A stretch of DNA of 64,000 nt from Platerodrilus igneus. Its lineage: Eukaryota > Arthropoda > Insecta > Coleoptera > Lycidae. Below the pieces are notes generated by a model. It was given only the letters and a program-made list of their open reading frames with translations, was not told where the DNA came from and did not search any database. The first letter of the stretch is position 1; each line of letters opens with the position of its first letter. Shown in pieces: positions 22,190 to 32,593 of this stretch. Both the position numbers and the translations under genes were made by a program. The stretch is taken from assembly GCA_036346225.1 (NCBI GenBank), contig JARFIW010000999.1, positions 6,617,001 through 6,681,000 of the forward strand, written 5' to 3'.

Positions 22190-24330
22190 TAAGGTTTTTG
22201 GCATCGTTTACAAAAATTAGTTGTCATGCACCACTTCTTCGCAGGGCAAATAGAACACATGCTTCTTTTTGGAGTTCTAGGTTCTATTTATATAGTCTGA
22301 AGTGAAGCAGGCAAAATGTTCTTAATATTTTCACAAATTGATGATTGTAAAGTCTTAACTTGTAAACGCTGTTGCAATATGACTTTGTGCAGTTTCAACA
22401 TATAATCTCTTCTACTCAACGGCTTTTTGTTTGATTTTGGAGTATTGTGATAATACACAATGTATGCATTAATGCTAGCCATATTTAGTATACCATAAAA
22501 ATGCACAGTGGGCAACGCTTTATTTTTCTTGATGTACTCATATGACTACACATTTGGTCAAATGTATCGACTGCACCCTTAGTAGCATTATACGATTCGA
22601 TAATCTTAGATTTTCCTCAGGAATCTCTTGTTAGCGCATGGTAGACAGTAAAAGTACATTTTTATTTGATTTGGCTTTATAGGATACATGAGTTTTTTTC
22701 TCTATCAAAACAAAATTTGGGGTTGCCAATTGGACGTTTATGTAAACTTACGATTTCAGGCAGTATTTCTTTTTTGTTTAATTTAATGGTACCAATAAGG
22801 GTAAGTCTGTAAAGATCTTACAATAAATTGCCACTAGTTTGATAGACGTATACTAATTGTTCATAGTAATGTTGCGATTAGACCTGTGAACTGTTTTGGT
22901 CAAGGTTTTACCAAAATGTTCCCCAAGTGAAAGGCCATTAGTTTTAGTAAATTTACCCAAGCATGGAGCAGCGTCTATCATGTATTTAGATTTCACATCA
23001 TAAACCATAACAATTTTTATACCATACTTAGATGGGTTGTTTGGTATATACATTCTAAACGAACAACATCCTCGGAACCTAATAATTGTTAGTCAATGGT
23101 CAGGTAAGATCCTGGTTTCTAATGATTACTACATTGTTGAATAAATTCGTCTCATACTTTACGTATAGCTGCAAACAAATCCAGCTTTTTGCGATCATTT
23201 CGGGTACTTTTATCGTCAAATCTCAAACAGTTTATTAAAAATTTAAATCATACTTTGCTCGTGTCTGATTTGTAATGTGATCCACACAGTTTTTCGTCAA
23301 ATAACTCAGAAGTTGGTAAATGATTGTTTTTCATTGCTGCTGAGAAATATAAAAAACCAATAACTGCTTTAATATTATCCTGGCTTGTCGAAGAAGTAGT
23401 AGCCTTGGCCTCCTTCTAGTTTTCAGCTCGCACATTTATTTCCGCATCTGTATATGTAACAATATTGCCTACTATTACATCGGTTATATATAGACTAAAT
23501 GTCTCAAGTGGCGTAGAAACGAACTTGGCATGATCTTTTGCACCTGCCATTATATGAATTATATTTCTTTGCGGAATCCTGCCTATTATTTTTTTTTTGA
23601 ACTGTTGCCATCGATGACCATTTTCCCTTTCAGAATAAACACATCTCGGGGAAACAATTTTCCTGTCACTATAGTGCGTTTAACGAACAGATTCAGTAAT
23701 TAAAATAATAGGATGGGGCTTAGTGCGCAGTACAAACTGAGCATAATCTTGATTTACAGCGTTCAAATTTAACACCTTACTGTAACTACAAATGCATTTG
23801 TAGGTTAATGTTACAAATTGAAATGTGTGGTTGTGTGAATTCTGCCAACCAATACAAAATCTTTATTTAAACTTGGCGCTGATTTATGGGCGGAGCATTT
23901 ACTGAATCTGTTCGTTAAACGCACTATAGATCTTCATTAGCAATATTGACCAAAGGACTCTGTGTCTTCTAGTAGGCTTTCTTGTACCTCTATAATACCA
24001 TTATCAATTGTTGCTGCTTTTTTGTTTTGCTGTACTATGAACTCATTAGTGTTTACCATTTCATTCGCCAGCTTTGCCCCTTGACCTTTTTTTCTTTTAC
24101 ATGCCTGGTTATTTTTTTTGAAAAGTGTTTTCTCTTACTACGACCAGGTTCATTAATAGATTCATCAGAGGGTATATACTCAGATTCTGATTCTTCAAAG
24201 TCTGCAAAATCTTCATTTTCACTTCCACTGGTGTCACTTGCAGTGACATCCACTTCCCCTCGATGAATTTTTTTTATCTCTTCTTCTATTTCCTTATCTG
24301 ATAAAGGTTTAACTTGATCTCACTTACCCG
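22190..24330 (-). pseudogene. piggyBac-like transposase, decayed (copy 1)
   Basis: Minus strand. N-terminal acidic region at 24053-24253 (DTSGSENEDFADFEESESEY). Core segment at 22853-23053 with MYIPNNPSKYGIKIVMVYD, then NITMNN followed by TAG, where active piggyBac proteins have a MDNW-type motif, so the second catalytic Asp is Asn and the Trp is a stop. Then NMASINAYIVYYHN (22288-22515), and a Cys-rich C-terminus near 22195-22270 (CSICPAK, FCKRCQKPYCSEH). The same NN-stop change is in copy 2, so the gene was dead before the duplication. Confidence 0.85.
23672..23926. mobile_element. MITE, 255 bp, TA target
   Basis: Terminal inverted repeats of about 28 bases (tagtgcgtttaacgaac at the left) are flanked by TA at 23670-23671 and 23927-23928. 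Copy 2 of the duplication has the empty site cactagatcttc at about 41970, with a single TA, which proves insertion rather than deletion. It has no coding capacity. The same family is at 6445-8575. Confidence 0.95.
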
Positions 24331-24587
24331 CCCTCATAACATGGAATATGACTGTCCGTATTAAAAAACATGCATTAAAGGTAACGTTCGTAAAAGTTAC
24401 TACCACTTATTGTAAAAACTGTATATCACAACACGCTAATTTAATTTAAAAGCAACGTACCCATCAATCGACAGTTTAAAGTAAACTAGATGAACGTCCA
24501 ACCTCCTCCCTTAAGCAGATATGAAACTGCACGAACATAATGAAACGAGGAGCGTAAAATTCATGAGGGTTATCTTTCTAGGATTAA

Positions 24588-25197
24588 GGCCCATTTGCAT
24601 TTCTACAAAATCCAGAATAATTGCACAAATTTCACGCAAATAAAAGTGCGTTGATATGCAGTTACAAATGTTTTGTAGAATATTTTTTTGTAATGAGATA
24701 TAATCGCACAAATTACACACCGAATGGACTTTCACTAGTATGAAACCCCAAATGAAATTTTACCTTTACGAAGTGCTGAATAAAGAGATAACCATGCAAT
24801 TGGACGTTCGTTAGTATGAAAGAATGTATGAACTTTTATAGGATGTAGAATGATTAGATAAATTGCATATGAATGGCTGTTAGTGTGCAAATACATGTCT
24901 TTGTGAACGACATTTTTGTGACAAGGCATAATAACACAAATTGCATACAAATAAACGTTCCTTAGTATGGAAGCACATATGAATTTTCAAGTTGCCTTTA
25001 GAAGATGTAGAATAATTACACAAACTGCAAGCGAATGGACATTCATTAGTATGAAAACATATAAATTTTCAAGCTACCTTAAGAAAATGCGGTATAAACT
25101 ACATACATTACATGACAATAAATAGGCGTCTCTTGGTATGGAACCGTATATGAACTAATAAGTTACTTTTAGAAGATGCAGAATAATTAGATAAATT
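24588..25197 (-). pseudogene. Degenerate C2H2 fingers, right of piggyBac
   Basis: Fragments such as VCNLCDYISLQKNILQ (24511-24735 region), FHTNERPIAWLSLYSALR (24735-24950) and further partial fingers up to the array. Linker and spacing are retained but ligands and frame are partly lost. A TGA in place of the first Cys of a finger at about 25195-25200 ends the intact array; the same TGA is in copy 2. Confidence 0.65.
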
Positions 25198-26073
25198 TCA
25201 TGGGAATGGACGCTCGTTAGTATGGGACCGCATATGAATTTTCAAGCTACTTTTAAGAGATGCAATATAATTACATAAATTGCATGAGAATGGGCGTTCG
25301 TTAGTATGGGAACACATATGTCTTTCTAAGCTACTTTTATAAGCTGCAGAATACTTGCACAAATTGCATGCGAATGGATGCTCATTAGTATGGGATCGCA
25401 TATGAATTTTCAGGCTATTTTTAACAGATGCAGAATAATTACATAATTTGCATGCAAATGGACGTTCATTAGTATGGAACCGTATATGTCTTTGTAAATT
25501 GCTTTTAAGAGTTGCAGAATAATTACATAAATTACATGGGAATGGACGTTCGTTAGTATGGGAGCACAAATGTCTTTTCAAGTTACTTTTAGAAGATGCA
25601 GAATAATTACAAAAATTGCATACAAACAGACGTTCCTTAGTGTGGCACCTTATATGAATTTTTAGCTTACTTGTAGAAGATGCAGAATAATTACACAAGT
25701 TGCATGCAAAGGGGCGTTCGTTAGTATGAGACCGTGTATGAATTTTCAAGCTAATGTTACAAGATGCAGAATAATTGCACAAATTGCATGCAAATGGATG
25801 CTCATTAGTATGAGATCGCATATGAATTTTTAGGCTACTTTTAAGAGATGCCGAATAATGGCATAAATTGCATGGGAAAGGACGTTCATTAGTATGGAAC
25901 CGCATATGAATTTTCAAGTTACCTTTTGAAGATGCGGTATAATTACATAAATTGCATGCAAACGGACGTTCTTTAGTGTGAGATCGTATGTGAATTTTCA
26001 AGCTACTTTTACAAGATGCAAAATAATTACACAAGTTGCATGGGAATGGACGTTTGTTAGTGTGGGAACGCAT
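25198..26073 (-). CDS. C2H2 zinc-finger array, about 10 fingers (copy 1)
   Basis: 291 codons made of tandem 28-residue C2H2 fingers: PFPCNLCNYSAS, then a short helix, then KIHMRSHTNER. Each has CX2CX12HX3H and an HTNERPF linker that resembles the TGEKP linker of DNA-binding fingers. Helix positions vary little (mostly S, G, N, K, C, L and I or R), so the array is homogeneous. The open frame begins within a finger and I see no separate N-terminal domain or promoter; a short deletion at about 26070-26090 separates it from further fingers upstream. It may be an exon of a zinc-finger gene or a remnant. DNA or RNA binding is inferred from the family only. Confidence 0.75.
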   Translation of the reverse strand: MRSHTNKRPFPCNLCNYFASCKSSLKIHIRSHTKERPFACNLCNYTASSKGNLKIHMRFHTNERPFPCNLCHYSASLKSSLKIHMRSHTNEHPFACNLCNYSASCNISLKIHTRSHTNERPFACNLCNYSASSTSKLKIHIRCHTKERLFVCNFCNYSASSKSNLKRHLCSHTNERPFPCNLCNYSATLKSNLQRHIRFHTNERPFACKLCNYSASVKNSLKIHMRSHTNEHPFACNLCKYSAAYKSSLERHMCSHTNERPFSCNLCNYIASLKSSLKIHMRSHTNERPFP

Positions 26074-26580
26074 TTCTTTTCAAGCTGCCGAAGTAATTAC
26101 ATAAATTGCACCGGAATAGACATTCGATAGCATGAGATCGTGTATAAGTTTTCAAATTACCTTTAGAAGATGCTGTATAATTACACAAATTACATGCAAA
26201 CGGATGTTCCTTCGTGTGGGACCGTATACAAACTGATAGCTTACTTATAGAAGATGCAGAATAATTACACAAATTGCAACAAATGGACGTTCTTTGATTT
26301 GGTACCGAATATTAATTATTAGCTTACTTTTAAAAAAATGTAGAGGCACATAGAAAGCTCGTAAATGGGCGTTCGTTAGTATGTGAGGGCATGTCAATAC
26401 GCTTTCAGAGGATACAAAATAACAACATAAATTATATTCCACAGACGCGATGTGGCCGTATAATATAATTGTAAATTTCGTTTTGGTGGTACAAAAATTA
26501 GACGCGGGATAGTCTTTGAAGATGGGATCACGTACGTGAAGCGCAATAATCACACAAATTGCATGTCTACCCAAAAATCA
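26074..26580 (-). pseudogene. Partly degenerate upstream fingers (copy 1)
   Basis: 26057-26272 encodes two to three recognisable fingers (PFACNLCNYTASSKGNLK, PFRCNLCNYFGS-like as FRCNLCNYFGS) before a deletion. Further upstream, to about 26580, only fragments remain. No start codon context stands out. Confidence 0.6.
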
Positions 26581-26815
26581 TATTCCAATAAGTAATCTTC
26601 TACTTTTGCATCGATTTGGTTGAATGTTCATAAGTGCATTTTAATCTTCTGTTAGTAATACAATAGATTATCCAAAACACTTTTCATTTCATAATCAGCT
26701 ATCGGGCGGGTTGTTTACATAAACTTATTAAACAGGTTAAATACAAAAAGTTACTGGTACAATTATATAAACTGTCTTAATTTTAAATACATATTATTCG
26801 TATTTAAGTGGATAT

Positions 26816-28286
26816 AATTTATCTAATATGTTCTCATTTATGTTTTGAAGTAAGGCTCTAGATAAAGGAAGGGTGCACACCTGTCTGACATTTTTGGCCT
26901 AAAATGTAGGCGGGAATTTCAAATTCCTTAACATTTAAATGTAAATTTTATTTTGCTATATTTTAGGTTTTAACTATCGAATCTAATTCTAGTTTCCATT
27001 AAAATAGTTTGCGTTTGTATAATATAAGGCAGGCAAAAAGTGGATTTAAGTATATTGATAGCCTATTATTATTAGACACGGATCTAATTGAATATAAGTA
27101 TGTAGGTACAGAGTGAAGTCATGATCGGATTTATGGTTGGTTGAATAAAATTCGTAAGGAAAGAGGTTTCTTATTTTGTAAACTTCTACGAAGGGCATAT
27201 GTGTTGATGATGGTTTAAAAATGTATCCGATCTTGATCGAATTACAATAAATACCTTTATAGTAAGTATATGAAAAAGAAACAAAAAGCACTATCGACAG
27301 TATTTTTTGCACCAACAATATTATTATTATTATACCATTGTTTATAAATTACATATAATAATAAATATACAGGCAATAGAGCCACTACAAATGATACTCT
27401 ACGTATACCTACAATTAAATAAGGAGAATTATCATTCTACTTAGTAGTTGTCGTATTCGCAACATCTTTTAATAAATTTGTGATTTTTAACAGTACTCTT
27501 ATTCCACACTATTCTTTTTTATATTTTACAATTGGAAACACCTTGCAAATAATAATAATCATCCCAAATATACTAAAAGCAATTATTTTCAAAGCCTTTC
27601 TCTAGATATAGGACCTGGTATTGTGTTTTTAGGAAAGACCATTTAAGATGATCCTATAGGCTTTAATCAAATAAATGTTATTTTGCTTTCGTGACGATGT
27701 TAAAACAAAAGAGTTTCTTAGTCTAGAGAAATGCTTAGACCGATAATCGCATAAAATGCAGACCAATTTTGTACGGGTTTTTCTTTCTATAGCGTCTAGC
27801 TTCCAGCAAGATTTTTGCCTAAACTTTCATTACAAACAAATACAACAGACAACATATCAATCCAAACACTACCATCAATCTTTAATTTTTGTCATCAAAT
27901 AGGTACTCCGAATGTTACAGAGTTAGAACATTTTCAGTAGGCTCAAAAATATGAAAGAGAACTTAATACTGCAACACTTTTTTTTGTTAAATTTGCAACT
28001 TTAGATAAAGGCAGGTTCGTTAAAAAATCACTTAGCTTGTTGTATTATAGGATTAGAAAAATAAAGATTTTGTACTTTTTAAGTTTAATATAAAAAGAAA
28101 TTATTGATCATACAACTTTTAGTGTGATAAATATAACTTAACTAACAAATTATCCTACAAATATATTACTCGTATACCTCCTTTGACACTAGCAGTAAAA
28201 TTGTTTTCGCCAACAATAGTTACATAGAAATTATTAATAACAAAGTTCATTTGGTAGGAAAATACATAAAGAAATCTTTACCAAAA
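26816..28286. other. Non-coding stretch, nothing recognised
   Basis: A+T-rich sequence between the duplication and the tail of the P-type gene. A 90-codon minus frame at 27046-27318 has a hydrophobic start but no family resemblance and no flanking support. No repeat family recognised. Confidence 0.5.
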
Positions 28287-28441
28287 TTACAATATTTTCT
28301 TTGTTGCGCTCCCAAACTTTTTTCTTATTCGCTTTTCTTTTTCATAATTTATAACAGAAATTGCCCGAATCGTACAATAGTGGGAAATAATTTTTTCAAA
28401 AACAGAGCAACAGTTTGAAAAATTTTCATTAGTGCACTTGT
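28287..28441 (-). pseudogene. P/THAP9-like transposase, C-terminal tail
   Basis: This continues the gene at 36802-39247 beyond the piggyBac insertion. The minus strand reads CTNENFSNCCSVFEKII and then a basic end, EKEKRIRKKFG, terminating at 28287. The last part of P/THAP9-type proteins has a similar pattern. The frame relative to the part at 36802 is shifted. Position, strand and the TTAA join support the link; the assignment of the tail alone would be weak. Confidence 0.55.
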
Positions 28442-28460
28442 TTAACACACTAAGCGCCAG

Positions 28461-28516
28461 TGTATCCTTTTTGATACACACTGTCCGAAACATTGTGTAT
28501 CAAAAAGGATACACAC
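28461..28516. repeat. Sub-terminal palindromes of the piggyBac element
   Basis: GTGTATCCTTTTTGATACAC, itself a 7-bp inverted repeat, is followed 13 bases later by its reverse complement GTGTATCAAAAAGGATACAC. Related pairs occur inside the other end at about 36567-36588 and 36633-36656 (gtgtatc and gatacac blocks). They are probably transposase-binding sub-terminal repeats. Confidence 0.75.
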
Positions 28517-28739
28517 GCTTTGCTTTGTTCTAGTTGTTATGTATCTTAAATGCACGCGGTTTTAGTATATTGAATATACAGAAAAGTAAGCCTTGGCCCA
28601 CTCAATTACTTTGGTATATTTGGGTTTGGCCTCTGGTAATAGCTGACCAGAAAAAGAATATCGTAAAAAACTAAACATTTATTTTAAAGTAAATGTCTTA
28701 TCTATGACATTCATAAATTCCAATAATGACAAAACATAA

Positions 28740-29921
28740 AGATTCATAAGAAAAAGATGACGATAAACATATTTGTGAGAATTATTGAAGCAGCTTCTAC
28801 AAATAATTACATTACACATTGAACATATTGTGTTTACTCGAGATGCTTTTACAACTTTACCCCCTACGACTGATCCCTTTCTTCCATATACCTTGTAGCA
28901 CTCTGTACAACGACCTCGAATTTTCTTCCCAGCTTGTATATTTGTCGCCAGATAATGTTTAGCTTCTGCTTGATTTTATGGTCGAGCAGCAGTGCCTGCT
29001 GAAACTGATGCAACCATTGACAATATAACTTGCTCACGAAATTCAGTTATAGTGAGCTTTTTACGAATAGAGTATTCATTGTACAAGAAATGTGCATTGA
29101 CCAAGCTTGTTCCCTAGATACTTTCGAACATGAGTTTCCTATACCACTTTGTGCATCGTCGTAACGCAGAATAATAGGTAGCCATTTGATCAGTAATATC
29201 AATGGAGGATTTGCCAATGTTGTAGTCAACAGTGCACTGGGGTTTTTGAATACATAGTCCTTCTCGACTAGAGACGGTCTTCAGAGCAGAAGTTTTAGTT
29301 GACAACATTCTGATGACTCTTTTGTCGCGCCATTTTAGAACCACAATCCCATCATCAGTTTGTTTTGCAGAAAACTGCCCTCTTTTGAGTTTGGCAGACA
29401 TGACATCAGCGGGCAAATGTTTTCTGTTTGACCTATGGGTCCCAATCAAGTGAGTTTTGTTTTGTTTCAAGCGATAGACTAGACGTACACTGGTGTAATA
29501 GTTATCGGTATATACAGTTCGACCTTCACCCAAAAGATTTTTCACCAAATCCATAACAGTTTTTTCAGACACCGCAGCTTCCTTATTTTTAGACTTGCCA
29601 CGATAAATTTCAAGGTTCCAAGTGTAACCTTTTTCTAAACATAGTTTGAAAATTATGATGCCGTATTTAGCAGCCTTGTTAGGAATGTACTGTCGAAATT
29701 TTAACCTGCCTCTCCATGGAATTAGTGACTCATCAATACATATTTTTTCTCCCGGAATATACACTCGCTGATAGTTTGCAATAAACAAATCTATAACTTT
29801 ACGAACTTTGTACAATCTGTCAGCAGTGTTTGCAGATTTATTGTCCGAGAAATGAATAAATTTTAAAATCAGCTCAAACCGATTTCTTGCCATGACATTA
29901 CGTGCAAAAGGTATACCAAAC
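28740..29921 (-). pseudogene. piggyBac transposase, catalytic and C-terminal half
   Basis: The frame 29114-29893 (259 codons) has MARNRFELILKFIHFSD, ICIDESLIPWRGRL (first catalytic Asp), YIPNKAAKYGI, VYTDNYYTS (second Asp) and SSIDITDQM with the third acidic motif: all three catalytic positions look intact. After a TAG at 29114 the same frame continues through a second stop near 28980 to a Cys-rich C-terminus (CTECYKVYG, ICSMCNVIICRSC) near 28800-28920, the RING-like domain that binds terminal DNA. The enzyme would cut at TTAA. It is separated from its N-terminal half by BEL-2, and the two stops add to the damage. Confidence 0.9.
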
Positions 29922-30318
29922 TGTCAACTTAATTAACTTAGATAATGTGCTGGCGCGTCTTATTTAATCGTGGACTGTAATGCGAAAATATAACAAAACG
30001 CGAGCTTTAAATGCGTAAGTTGTATGCATGTAAAATTAACAAACAAAAGGCATAAATTCACTCACCAATATTGTCCTTGGTGTGCGGTCCTCTTCAATGT
30101 TGCTGGAATGCCCCCGGGGGAGTCGGTTGAATGCACTGTTGCAAGCACTATACTTATTGGGTATAGCTTGTCGCGCACAACCTTCCCGTTACTAGGTCGA
30201 AAGAAGAGTCGTCGATAAACGTCACAAAACCACTTTCGCACGCGTTTTACTTTAAGAGGCGCAAGCGCACTGCACAATTTAAATCCACTATAGTTTGAGT
30301 TTTAACTAATACGAAACA
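29922..30318 (-). repeat. BEL-2 3' LTR
   Basis: TGTCAACTTAATT ... ACGAAACA; near-identical to 35499-35895. A 64-codon open frame occurs in both LTRs and is not treated as a gene. Confidence 0.95.
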
Positions 30319-30463
30319 TTCTGCCCACCAAAATAGCTTTGGGCTATTTTTTTAAAACTTAACACGAAAATTTAACTTTGACCGAGTCTTGTATGTATGT
30401 AGAACTAAATGAATATAATAATGCTTACGAAACTATAATAAAGAACACTAAAATAACTAATAT

Positions 30464-31396
30464 TTATGATTGAGACGGCAATGGGCATAATTTGACCATT
30501 GGTCTTTTCAAATTCCCTCGTGAAGGTTTTACGGTGGCTACATGAGGTACTCCATCGCTTCCAGGATGAAGCTCTACAATTCTGGCGAGTTTCCAATTTA
30601 AAGGAGGAACAAGAAATGAAAGCAATTCACCCATAACTGGATTGACAGGAATGGGGAGAAGACGATAGCAATGATAACACTTAGACAGTATTCTACGAAC
30701 TGCGCGAAAAGATGAGATGATCCAAAATCGTTCTTGAAGCAAGTACATCGTTGTGTTTACTCCCGAATGTAAATTTTGTGTGTGCACTTGTTTAATCACC
30801 AAATCTGTTATACGGTGTTTATTGGGTAATACCGCTGGATGTTTTGCGGAATCTGGAAGACTGGAATGAATCAGTCTCCCGCCTACTCTTAAAATGTCAT
30901 TCGAATCAAGAAATAAGCTTAGACGTTGCAGATGTTTAGGCAAAGGCTCACCTTGACGAACGGCTTCGATTTCAACTTTAAGTGAACTAAATTGGACCAC
31001 TTTGACAATAACCATAAGAGCAGTGTGAAGCTCCACTGACGATAAAAATAGCGAATTGATGGTAGCTTTTCTAACATTAAAGATTCTCAGACAATATGCG
31101 ACTATACGTTGAATTTTGTGTAACGACGAAAATTTGTTTGATAAGTCTTCCAGCCAAGTTGACTCTACAGAAACAATCAAAGTAATGCGTTTCTCCTCAG
31201 AAGATGCTTCCAAAGAAGGGACGAACAATTTTGGCAAAGGCCAATTTTCTTCAGACAACGACAAGAATTCAGGACCTGCCCACCATAGCGGATGCGCGGG
31301 CAATACCGAAGGAAATAGCACAATCAGATGGATTGTTTGAAGAACTAATATAACTCCACTGTTCGGGAGAAATACGTTCTTGGATGTAACTAACAC
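30464..31396 (-). pseudogene. BEL-2 integrase lacking its catalytic core
   Basis: 310 open codons. The N-terminal part includes RLSLFLDSNDILRVGGRLIH and the HHCC zinc-binding domain HTQNLHSGVN ... ILSKCYHCYR. Directly after NPVMGELL the protein goes to the C-terminal BEL domain, PLNWKLARIVELHPGSDG and KRPMVKLCPLP, at about 30615. The usual catalytic core with its D, D and E, of roughly 200 residues or more, is absent and the frame is kept. Such a protein could not integrate DNA. The join with RNase H upstream is frameshifted near 31300. Confidence 0.85.
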
Positions 31397-32015
31397 GGTT
31401 AGCTACAAACATTTTTAAACGATAGGTAGGTGACTTAATCCAAGTCAAAGCCACAGAAGAATCAGTGTAACAACAGATTTTTTCAAAGGTTACATTTGAA
31501 TATGTAGTTTTAACAAAATGAACTAATTTAGACAAAAGTACGGTAGCACATAGTTCTAGCTTGGGTATAGAAAGACATTTCAAAGGTGCGACCTTTGATC
31601 TAGCCATAACAAAGTGAACAGATATTTTTCCTGACGGAAATACTAAACAAAAATATGCAATAGCCGAATATCCTTTCTCGGACGCGTTACAAAAACCATG
31701 TAGTTGTATACTACAGGCTTCATCAATAGGGATATAACGAGGAATTTGAATTGAATCAATATATGAAAATTCAGCAACAAATTTTTTCCAAAATATGACG
31801 ATAGATTCAGGAGGAGGATCATCCCAATCCAACCCCAGCACCCAAAATTGTTGAATGAGTTGTTTGAGTGAAAAGGTAACTGGTGTAATAAATCCTAGAG
31901 GATCGTAAATCCTAGCAACTGTCGAAAGTAAAATTCGCTTGGAAAGACGATTTTCTAAAGACTTCATTTCAAATGAAAAATTATCAGGTATCGAGTGCCA
32001 CTGAAGACCAAGCAC
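31269..32015 (-). pseudogene. BEL-2 RT thumb and RNase H
   Basis: LGLQWHSIPDNFSFEM, LSTVARIYDPLGFITPVTFSL (BEL hallmark), then RNase H: IQLHGFCNASEKGYSAIAYF, where the usual Asp is Asn, KVAPLKCLSIPKLELCATVLL with the Glu, and ICCYTDSSVALTWIKSPTYRLK with the DS motif. The frame is shifted relative to both its neighbours (near 32018 and 31300). Confidence 0.87.
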
Positions 32016-32017
32016 TT

Positions 32018-32593
32018 TTACGGTAAACCTAAGATCATTTGCGATAAACTTGCTTTTACTTGTTGATACTCAGTAGGAATATCTTCTAACAGTAGTGGAC
32101 TGTTGCTAGCCCATTTGCGTAGTTCGAAGCAGCCAGCACGTAGTAGTTCGATGAGTTGACGTTTTAGTTCATGAGTTGCCTGGAGAGTGGACGACCCAGT
32201 CAATACATCATCAACATACAAATTGTTTCTCAAAGCATGAGCAGCCAATGGATAGCTATTTTCTCCTAGTTCAGCTAGTTTTAAGATAGTGCGAATGGCA
32301 AGAAAAGGAGCGGATGAAACTCCATATGTAATTGTGTTCAACTGATAGGTTGAAATTGGTTCTGAAGGATTCCATCGCCATTGTATCAATTGATAAGAAC
32401 GATCCGTTTCTGAAATCAATATTTGCCTGTACATTTGTTTTATGTCACAGACAAAAACGAACTTGGGAATACGAAATGCCAAAAGTATTTTTACAATATC
32501 ATTCTGGAGCTTAGGTCCAGTGAGTAAGGTATCATTCAATGAAATACCATTCGAAGCTCAAGCCGAAGCATCAAAAACAATTCTCAATTTAGG
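32018..32593 (-). pseudogene. BEL-2 reverse transcriptase core
   Basis: The same frame as the upstream gag-protease but after two in-frame stops (TAA at 32594-32596, TGA near 32560). Motifs: LRIVFDASA, LNDTLLTGPKLQ, VFVCDIKQMYRQI (palm A), TYGVSSAPFLAIRTI and RNNLYVDDVLTGS, giving a YVDD catalytic box near 32210. Catalytic motifs look sound; stops and frameshift are the defects. Confidence 0.9.

Larger units (their letters stand above)
21965..24583 (-). mobile_element. piggyBac-like element, copy 1
   Basis: Bounded by TTAA at 21961-21964 and 24584-24587. The left end is CCCTAGAAAGG and the right end TTATCTTTCTAGGA, inverted and very close to the classical piggyBac terminus. A decayed transposase fills most of the interior on the minus strand. 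The element is inserted in zinc-finger sequence: degenerate fingers stand on both sides. A MITE of 255 bases sits at 23672-23926. The second copy at 40302-42625 lies at the same place in the other duplicate. Confidence 0.88.
20960..26815. repeat. Segmental duplication, copy 1
   Basis: The block from aatgcgg near 20960 to aatacatattat near 26810 is repeated in the same orientation at 39273-45255. Shared order: A-rich low-complexity region (21040-21360 with 39340-39660), degenerate zinc fingers, piggyBac-like element, degenerate fingers, intact finger array, 3' flank. Differences: copy 1 has an extra MITE in the piggyBac element and a shorter finger array. Most of the block aligns with only scattered base differences. 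Confidence 0.9.

Noticed and set aside
27046..27318. 90-codon ORF with hydrophobic N-terminus
   Set aside because: A+T-rich region, no recognisable domain, no supporting context; a signal peptide-like start alone is not enough.
30024..30218. 64-codon ORF, repeated identically at 35601-35795
   Set aside because: Identity is explained by both lying in the two young BEL-2 LTRs; no domain and no start context.
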